A DNA stretch of 7,164 bases from an uncultured bacterium (lineage in GTDB: Bacteria; Bacteroidota; Bacteroidia; Bacteroidales; JACABE01), in assembly GCA_903911455.1 (NCBI GenBank), contig CAIWDQ010000622.1, positions 1 through 7,164 of the forward strand, in the 5' to 3' direction. How positions within the stretch are numbered: the stretch's first letter is position 1; the number at the start of each line of letters is the position of its first letter. A program made the translations under genes and the position numbers. Shown here one piece after another: positions 6,321-7,164 of the stretch. The notes under the pieces were generated by a model. The model ran no database searches and was not told where the DNA came from. It saw nothing but the letters and a program-made list of their open reading frames with translations.

Positions 6321-6349
6321 GACTTTAATAAGATATTTTTGCAAAAGAT
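6321..6349. repeat. Right flanking direct repeat of the 21-bp array
   Basis: This is the partner of the copy at 6132-6160: GACTTTAA, a five-difference middle, then TTTTTGCAAAAGAT. Twenty bases after the last unit separate it from the array. The pair might be a decayed outer repeat unit, or the ends of a duplicated segment; no terminal inverted repeats or target-site duplication are obvious. Confidence 0.7.
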
Positions 6350-6496
6350 CGACCAATTCTTCTGCTAGTGATAAGAAAATTTACTTAATAATTAGTATAA
6401 ATTTTTTTTGAATTGATGAATCACCTATTCATAAATTTAATCTCGTTTCATTCTATTATTAGAAGTTTTTATTATTTTAATAATGCATTCTAAAAT

Positions 6497-6535
6497 ATCC
6501 GTAAAATTCCCTAGAAAAAATAAGGAATTTCCTTA
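6497..6535 (+). promoter_or_regulatory. Second copy of the operator-like motif with an adjoining dyad
   Basis: Positions 6497-6520 match 5697-5720 at 22 of 24 bases, exactly 800 bp away. It is followed by a perfect inverted repeat, TAAGGAA/TTCCTTA around one T (6521-6535). A near-consensus -7 box, TACTTTTA (6559-6566), lies 62 bp from the motif start, against 63 bp in the first locus. A weak hairpin TAAACC/GGTTTA (6592-6613) follows. No terminator or gene is seen downstream, so this could be a decayed duplicate or a second controlled promoter. Confidence 0.45.
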
Positions 6536-6800
6536 CTTAAGTATTAAAATATGATTGTTACTTTTACCAACTTTTGATAACGTCAATAAAATAAACCCTT
6601 TGATTATGGTTTAACAAACAGTATTAATTCTTAAACAATTAATAAAAAAGGATATATAATTTTATAAAACTTTCATTGAATAATGTAACAGTTTAAATAA
6701 ATTGTTAGTCTAATTTTGTATTTTAATTTACTATGATAATTTTAGAATTGGGTTTTAATAAACTTTAACTTAACTCTAACTTAATATGTGAACTTATATT
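6536..6800. other. AT-rich spacer, no gene seen
   Basis: No open frame of note and no GC-containing hairpin occur here. -7-like boxes are present at 6559, 6711 and 6797 (the last overlapping the next promoter), but only weak or no -33 partners are found for them, so most are probably chance matches in AT-rich DNA. Confidence 0.5.
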
Positions 6801-6831
6801 TTTGATACTTGTTATAAAACTAATATTTTTG
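6801..6831 (+). promoter_or_regulatory. Candidate promoter near the right edge
   Basis: TTTG (6801-6804) and TATTTTTG (6824-6831) are 19 bp apart, a full match to the Bacteroidota promoter consensus. Transcription would start near 6836. No gene follows within the remaining 330 bp, so it may drive a gene beyond the window through a long leader. Such matches also arise by chance in this AT-rich stretch. Confidence 0.4.
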
Positions 6832-7164
6832 CGACTTATCCTTTTGAAGTTTTGAATAAAATAATTATTGTTCTCTTAATGAATAATTAACAAATTAATT
6901 TATGTGCAAATGTCTTTAAATTAATAGGGAATAAGAAAATAAATTTGACAGTACTTTTAATGGGTTTTGTCAAGTTTAATAATATTTAACACTTTTAAAG
7001 AGATTGGACATTGATTTTATTATAATTTTACGGCTTAAAACTTAAAACGAAAGAAATATTCATTAATTAAAACAAATATAATACATTATGAGACAAAACA
7101 GCAAAAATTTACCACCTTAACATAAGGAAGAACTTTGCCTTTAAAGATATAAAATCAAATAGAT
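6832..7164. other. Right-end spacer, possible leader of an outside gene
   Basis: Only very short frames occur, the clearest being ATG at 7088 to TAA at 7120 (MRQNSKNLPP) without a Shine-Dalgarno sequence. A GGAAGAA at 7126-7132 has no start codon at suitable distance. Nothing here can be assigned with confidence. Confidence 0.4.

Noticed and set aside
6129..6356. Minus-strand frame with FRSCFLH repeats, and the plus-strand KSENAKN-like frame
   Set aside because: Both are readings of the 21-bp array, whose period is a multiple of three; the plus frame has no start codon and neither has a ribosome site.

Overview
The window holds two intact genes, both on the + strand: carA (836-1915) and carB (2250-5468). 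They encode the small and large subunits of glutamine-dependent carbamoyl-phosphate synthetase. CarA releases ammonia from glutamine and CarB turns it, with bicarbonate and two ATP, into carbamoyl phosphate, the shared precursor of pyrimidines and arginine. Both proteins are full length and keep their catalytic residues.

The organism is most likely a member of the Bacteroidota, probably near Bacteroidales/Marinilabiliales. Promoter-like sites match the Bacteroidota consensus (TTG / about 20 bp / TAnnTTTG) rather than the E. coli one. carA has no Shine-Dalgarno sequence. The CarB sequence is of the type shared by Bacteroidota and eukaryotic CPS1/CAD. The spacers are very AT-rich and filled with short repeats. 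The exact genus cannot be read from this window.

Layout: 1-835 has no gene; it holds a perfect AT hairpin (43-64), six 42-bp tandem repeats (165-405), featureless AT-rich DNA, then a promoter and small leader hairpin for carA. carA and carB are separated by an unusually long 334-bp spacer with two palindromic repeat elements. Downstream of carB, 5469-7164 has no recognisable protein gene. It is not empty: it contains an 8-bp microsatellite (5629-5684), a well-formed candidate transcription unit with promoter, several hairpins and a strong intrinsic terminator (5737-6045), a 21-bp tandem array bounded by in-phase direct repeats (6132-6349), and a second copy of the motif that lies upstream of the candidate RNA's promoter.

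The most interesting part is 5697-6045: a probable unannotated structured RNA of about 270 nt, or a very short mRNA, preceded by repeated operator-like sites. A second point is the CarB effector domain, whose pocket resembles the N-acetylglutamate site of mammalian CPS1 more than the UMP site of E. coli CarB. No mobile-element gene, CRISPR array, tRNA or rRNA was found.
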